Source: Verrucomicrobiota bacterium (lineage in GTDB: Bacteria; Verrucomicrobiota; Verrucomicrobiia; JADLBR01). Taken from it: a stretch of DNA of 43,789 nucleotides. The translations under genes were made by a program, and so were the position numbers. Positions 41,006-43,789 of this stretch are shown one piece after another (the stretch's first letter is position 1; every line of letters starts with the position of its first letter). Location: contig JAKQKQ010000173.1 of NCBI GenBank assembly GCA_029560585.1, positions 1 through 43,789 of the forward strand, given 5' to 3'. The notes beneath the pieces were generated by a model. It had not been told where the DNA came from, searched no databases, and saw only the letters and a program-made list of their open reading frames with translations.

Positions 41006-41677
41006 TCACGGCCCGCCGCCTTTCGCCCCGCCAGGCTGCTTTTGCTTCTCCTGCTCAGCCCTGATCTTGCCGATGCGCCCGAGGAATCCCTCGAGGCTGC
41101 CCTCGGGGGTCGGTTCCTCCTGAGCGTCCGGTGCATCGGGGGCGACCGCCTTGCCGCTCTTGTCCACCCACTTGACCCCCTTCACGGGTAACTCGAAATG
41201 GACGGCCTTCTGCTTGGTCTTGGGTTCGTCGGATATCGGCAGCTTGCCCTGCGACATCCCGACGACGCGGCGGAACTGCTTCTTGTCCCCGAAACGCTCA
41301 AGGAAAAGCAGCATCTCCTCGCCCACGGCCATGGTCTCGGCGCCGGGCACGTGCATGGTCACCGGCAGCGGTTCCTTAACGCTCCCTCCCAGGGTGTGGA
41401 CCTGGATTTTCTGGCCCCCGGCCGCATCTCCCTTCGCCCCGTGGCTCACCGCGATGGTCGAGATGGTGAAGATCCGCCTCTCGATCCAGATCGTTTCCTT
41501 CTTCTCGCACCTCCCGACCGCGATGTCATCCGCGCTTGAGATCAGCTCATCCAACGAGAGCTTGCGGATGGTGGTGGCTGTGGCGGATACGGGGATCAAC
41601 AGGGCGGCAGTTAACACTGCCGACCGAAGCGTAAACTCGTGCAAACTCCAGCGATGTCGCCCGCAAACAACGCCCAC
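41006..41677 (-). CDS. Small exported protein paired with matrixin
   Basis: This protein of about 223 residues has a signal peptide (LRSAVLTAALLIPVSATATT). The mature part begins IRKLSLDELISSADDIAVGR, followed by IWIERRIFTISTIAVSHGAK and the strand-rich core KIQVHTLGGSVKEPLPVTMH, AVGEEMLLFLERFG. It ends in a Gln/Lys/Gly tail. Proteins starting with this 'LSLDELV..AD.IVVGRV' pattern often stand beside secreted matrixin-type proteases. Their role is unknown, perhaps binding or shielding of the protease. The start is uncertain: GTG 41677 or a TTG near 41640. The stop is 284 bases before the matrixin start. Confidence 0.7.
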   Translation of the reverse strand: MGVVCGRHRWSLHEFTLRSAVLTAALLIPVSATATTIRKLSLDELISSADDIAVGRCEKKETIWIERRIFTISTIAVSHGAKGDAAGGQKIQVHTLGGSVKEPLPVTMHVPGAETMAVGEEMLLFLERFGDKKQFRRVVGMSQGKLPISDEPKTKQKAVHFELPVKGVKWVDKSGKAVAPDAPDAQEEPTPEGSLEGFLGRIGKIRAEQEKQKQPGGAKGGGP

Positions 41678-42035
41678 GAACGGACGATATAGTCTCGAGC
41701 TAGGGCTTGCAAGGATGTTCGAATTCAGTGGGCCTACGCGATTAACTACCGAGTCATAAGGAAGGAATGGCGCGCGAAGTCCAGTCCCCAGCCACCACTG
41801 ATCTCAGCGACCAAGAATCACAAACTGGGACATCGATTCGTGTTGCGGGCAGAGGCTTTCCCGATATTCTGCCCGCGTGTGGTGTGAGCGGTGCGAGGAG
41901 GAGGTCGTGCCGGATGCCCCCGGCCGAGGGCGGGATCCGGGCCGGATCTTGGCCCTGTCGATGCCGTAGGAACTCCTTCGTCGCGCTCTGGAGGACAGAA
42001 ACCTGAAAATGGAACATCAAAACAAGGAGCGATGC
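41678..42035. other. Intergenic region with one doubtful small frame
   Basis: This 358-base gap separates divergent genes. A frame at 41767-42006 (+, 79 codons, start MAREVQSPATTDLSDQESQT) has AAGGAAGGA before it. Its second half is Arg/Cys/Ser-rich (SGARRRSCRMPPAEGG) and looks like non-coding GC-rich sequence. I do not accept it as a gene. Nothing else is visible except the promoter space for the two flanking genes. Confidence 0.4.
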
Positions 42036-42419
42036 ATGTGGAGCGCATTTAGCGGTTCGAAGCGGGGGGCGGGCATCCGCAGGCTCGGCGCCCTCATCGC
42101 GATTTCATTGCTGGGCGGCTGCGCGACCCAGCCATCGGGGTCGTCCGGTCCGTTTCGGGCGCAGTACGTCGCGGGCCTCGAAAAGCCCGAGGTCGTAATG
42201 GTGAACCGTACCGACCGGCAGATCTCCCTGCGCGTCTCGGGCGCGGTTGAGAGGCACTTGACGATCCCAGCGGGTGGCACATCCACGACCAGCCTGCCGG
42301 CGGGCGCCTACGAGTATTCGGCCACGGCAGCTGGCGTCATGCCGTGCTCGGGGACGGAGAGTTTCGAGAAGAACTACCGGTACACGTGGGAGTTCACGAT
42401 CGTCACCTCGGCATACTGA
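42036..42419 (+). CDS. Small lipoprotein, unknown function
   Basis: This protein of 127 residues has a lipoprotein signal (GIRRLGALIAISLLGGCATQ, lipobox LGGC). The mature domain is beta-rich: EVVMVNRTDRQISLRVSGAV, LTIPAGGTSTTSLPAGAYEY, SATAAGVMPCSGTESFEKNY. This pattern fits a small Ig-like or transthyretin-like sandwich, with one cysteine that may pair with another protein. I chose ATG 42036 because AGGAG lies six bases upstream; the first in-frame ATG (42009) would place nine residues before the signal. After the TGA the same frame stays open to 42671. Confidence 0.7.
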   Translation: MWSAFSGSKRGAGIRRLGALIAISLLGGCATQPSGSSGPFRAQYVAGLEKPEVVMVNRTDRQISLRVSGAVERHLTIPAGGTSTTSLPAGAYEYSATAAGVMPCSGTESFEKNYRYTWEFTIVTSAY

Positions 42420-42479
42420 GATGCGCGCCAGAAGGGCTTTCATGGATGGACCATCCTCGGGGCGCGGGAGGTCAAGGAG

Positions 42480-42671
42480 ATGCCCGGCGTTGTGATGGCC
42501 CCGGTGCGGAATGTGGTGGTCACGTTTCAGAAGATCGACATCCCGCTGTGGGAGCGGTGCAGCGGGGCGAAGGCGTCCCCGCTCCCGGCGGAGGTGGTGA
42601 CGGCGATGCCCGAACTGGTCCGCGCAAATGTGGTCGCGGGCCTTCAGGCTTTCGAGATGTTCCGGAAGTGA
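42480..42671 (+). CDS. Hypothetical 63-residue protein, doubtful
   Basis: The frame starts MPGVVMAPVRNVVVTFQKID and ends RANVVAGLQAFEMFRK. It is moderately protein-like (alternating strands, then a helix) but has no recognised family. It lies in the same frame as the preceding lipoprotein and is open right after that gene's TGA, with GARE.VKEM before the ATG. It could be a separate small gene or a tail cut off by a stop codon. The ribosome site GGAG directly touches the ATG, which is too close for this start, so a later ATG (42495) may be used. Confidence 0.35.
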   Translation: MPGVVMAPVRNVVVTFQKIDIPLWERCSGAKASPLPAEVVTAMPELVRANVVAGLQAFEMFRK

Positions 42672-42799
42672 TGGTGCACGGGAGAGATTGGGAATGGGAC
42701 CGAAGTTCCTTTTAATGGCTGCAGCATGCGTCCTCAGGCGATGCGGCTGCCCTTATTTCCATTCTAACCCACTGGCATCTGACGCATGGGGGTAATTCA

Positions 42800-43519
42800 A
42801 TGAACCGCGCATGGTACTATGCACAGGGCAGCACCCCAATTGGCCCGGTGCCAGAAGAACAGATCCTCGCGCTCCTGAATTCTCGCGCGATCGCGCCCCA
42901 GACCCTGATATGGACCGATGGAATGGGGGATTGGCTCCCTGCGCAGGATCTGATGCAGGTCACGGATCCTGTGGGGGTGCCTGTCAGCTCCGCGCCGCCA
43001 TTGCCTACCCCCTGTGCCTATGACGAACCCGCCCAGCGAAAGCAAGCCCAGGCACCGGCAGATCCCTCCACCCTGCAATCGATCGCCGCAATGCCGCAAT
43101 CGCCAATCGATCCCCCAACGGCTGTCACGGAACCCTATCCAGCCATCAAGGTATATGGCGGCATCCGGCGAATTGGTTACTGGTTCGGAACACTCGCGAT
43201 GTCGGCATTTTGGCTGTTCTCCAGCCTCAGCGGCGACAGTGGCCTGGCCATGTTCGGATCTCTCGTTTGCCTTTTCTTCGGCTTTGTCCTCGTGGTCAAT
43301 CGGCTGCATAACATCGGGAGAAGTGGATGGTACTCCTTGCTCATCTTGGTGCCGATCGTAAATCTCTTCGTCACGGTCCCCTGCGCGATCTGCCAGGAGG
43401 GCTATGATGACACAAAGGAGCTTGACCGCGCGGGGCGAGTGCTTCTCTTGATTTTCATCGTGTCCCTCGCCGTTGGGGGCGTTGCCATTCTGGTTCTGAT
43501 GACCGCCTCAAAGAACTAG
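42800..43519 (+). CDS. GYF_2 domain plus DUF805-like membrane protein
   Basis: This protein of 239 residues starts with a GYF_2 domain: AWYYAQGSTPIGPVPEEQIL and APQTLIWTDGMGDWLPAQDL, the W-Y-x-G-P pattern that binds proline-rich peptides. A Pro/Ala/Gln linker (about 65-115) follows. The C-terminal membrane part has about four helices (YWFGTLAMSAFWLFSSLSG, FGSLVCLFFGFVLVVNRLHN), with the signature RLHNIGRSGWYSLLILVPIV of DUF805. The combination is common in environmental bacteria but has no assigned role. GGGGGTAA lies eight bases before the ATG. Its stop codon TAG overlaps the first bases of the dispersed palindromic repeat. Confidence 0.85.
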   Translation: MNRAWYYAQGSTPIGPVPEEQILALLNSRAIAPQTLIWTDGMGDWLPAQDLMQVTDPVGVPVSSAPPLPTPCAYDEPAQRKQAQAPADPSTLQSIAAMPQSPIDPPTAVTEPYPAIKVYGGIRRIGYWFGTLAMSAFWLFSSLSGDSGLAMFGSLVCLFFGFVLVVNRLHNIGRSGWYSLLILVPIVNLFVTVPCAICQEGYDDTKELDRAGRVLLLIFIVSLAVGGVAILVLMTASKN

Positions 43520-43744
43520 CCCGGATATTTCACAGCCTTGCGGGCTGTGAAATTCCGGGCTCTGGGAAAACCGCGCCATGGGAGCCATTTATTGGGAAAG
43601 GTCTGGCAAAGACTGGGATTTTTCGCGTTTGCAGAGTGTGTTTCGCGGATCGGTGGCACCAGACCCTCCAAAATCGCGTTTTTCGGAGCGCGGTTTTCCT
43701 TTGAGCCTGCATTGTTTCACGCGGAAGCGTGAAATATGCAGGCT
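43518..43744 (+). repeat. Palindrome-ended dispersed repeat, copy B
   Basis: This 227-base unit is bounded by two hairpins. The first, at 43518-43561, has arms AGCCCGGA.ATTTCACAGCC and GGCTGTGAAAT.CCGGGCT around TTGC. The second, at 43704-43744, has arms AGCCTGCA..TTTCACGC and GCGTGAAA..TGCAGGCT around GGAA. Both hairpins carry TTTCAC/GTGAAA and end in GGCTAG or similar. An inverted partner lies at 10554-10735. The last 45 bases of the window show nothing. Confidence 0.85.
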
Positions 43745-43789
43745 AGACCGGCTTTGGTTCCTGTAGCATCCCATGGCATCGATTTGGCG

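Noticed and set aside
40722-41009. N-terminal extension of the matrixin gene to a GTG overlapping the upstream stop
   Set aside because: It would translate the triple-hairpin repeat and gives an Arg/Pro/Gly leader with no signal peptide until residue 97.
41767-42006. 79-codon plus-strand frame with a ribosome-site-like sequence
   Set aside because: Its second half is Arg/Ser/Cys-rich and not protein-like, and no family is recognised; treated as non-coding.

Overview
The window is GC-rich bacterial chromosome with long, co-directional transcription units. It has no rRNA, tRNA or CRISPR array that I can see. Several traits point towards the Verrucomicrobiota/PVC neighbourhood or a nearby lineage, though this is inference and not proof: a 34-residue AURKAIP1/COX24-type basic protein after hisG, a large secreted matrixin/beta-helix protein with Asp-rich 'DTDGDGMPDGWE' repeats, a BNR-type exported protein, dispersed hairpin repeats, and a TGTTC-N4-GAACA palindrome that matches the LexA box reported for Verrucomicrobia.

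Positions 1 to about 9,400 form an accessory region. I read it as a stretch of integron cassettes without an integrase in view (CALIN-like), invaded by insertion sequences. Small genes on the plus strand are each followed by an attC-like imperfect palindrome: a RelB/DinJ antitoxin with a MazF/PemK toxin, a nonsense-interrupted DUF4258 gene with a YgiT-type zinc-finger gene, two small exported or anchored proteins, a four-helix membrane protein, a methyltransferase with a DUF4177-like protein, a GNAT acetyltransferase, and a frameshifted HicB with a two-helix peptide. Two IS1182-type fragments with the same right end, one intact IS110-type transposase, one truncated IS110-type transposase and one IS110 left-end scrap lie among them. 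The intact IS110 element and the scrap both begin immediately after an attC.

Positions 9,550 to 24,100 hold stable-looking genes. A Tat-type aldo/keto reductase comes first. It is followed by a tight four-gene plus-strand operon of three different SPFH (HflK/HflC/stomatin-like) proteins and a P1B-type metal ATPase. Then come a metallophosphoesterase, an orphan PAS histidine kinase with four clustered cysteines, a secreted BNR-repeat protein, and bipA/typA. The gaps carry several families of dispersed structured repeats.

Positions 24,200 to 29,620 are an arsenic/thiol-redox locus on the minus strand. One unit is arsR, an arsenate reductase with an unusual C-terminal extension, and acr3. The other is a second arsR, an ArsP/DUF318 permease, a Trx_3-type mini-thioredoxin, an anchored thioredoxin, a 30-codon gene and a CcdA-like thiol transporter. 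Stop/start overlaps link several of these genes.

Positions 29,870 to 32,870 carry hisG, the AURKAIP1/COX24-type gene and a TPR lipoprotein on the plus strand. Facing them on the minus strand is a set of envelope genes: a small exported protein, a secreted matrixin/beta-helix protein, a second small exported protein, a membrane-fusion protein with two HlyD-like units, and an MdoH/BcsA-like family 2 glycosyltransferase. The last two overlap and suggest surface polysaccharide synthesis and export. The right edge holds a small lipoprotein, a GYF_2/DUF805 membrane protein and a palindrome-ended repeat. That repeat has an inverted partner at about 10.6 kb, so the two copies bracket a 33-kb block.
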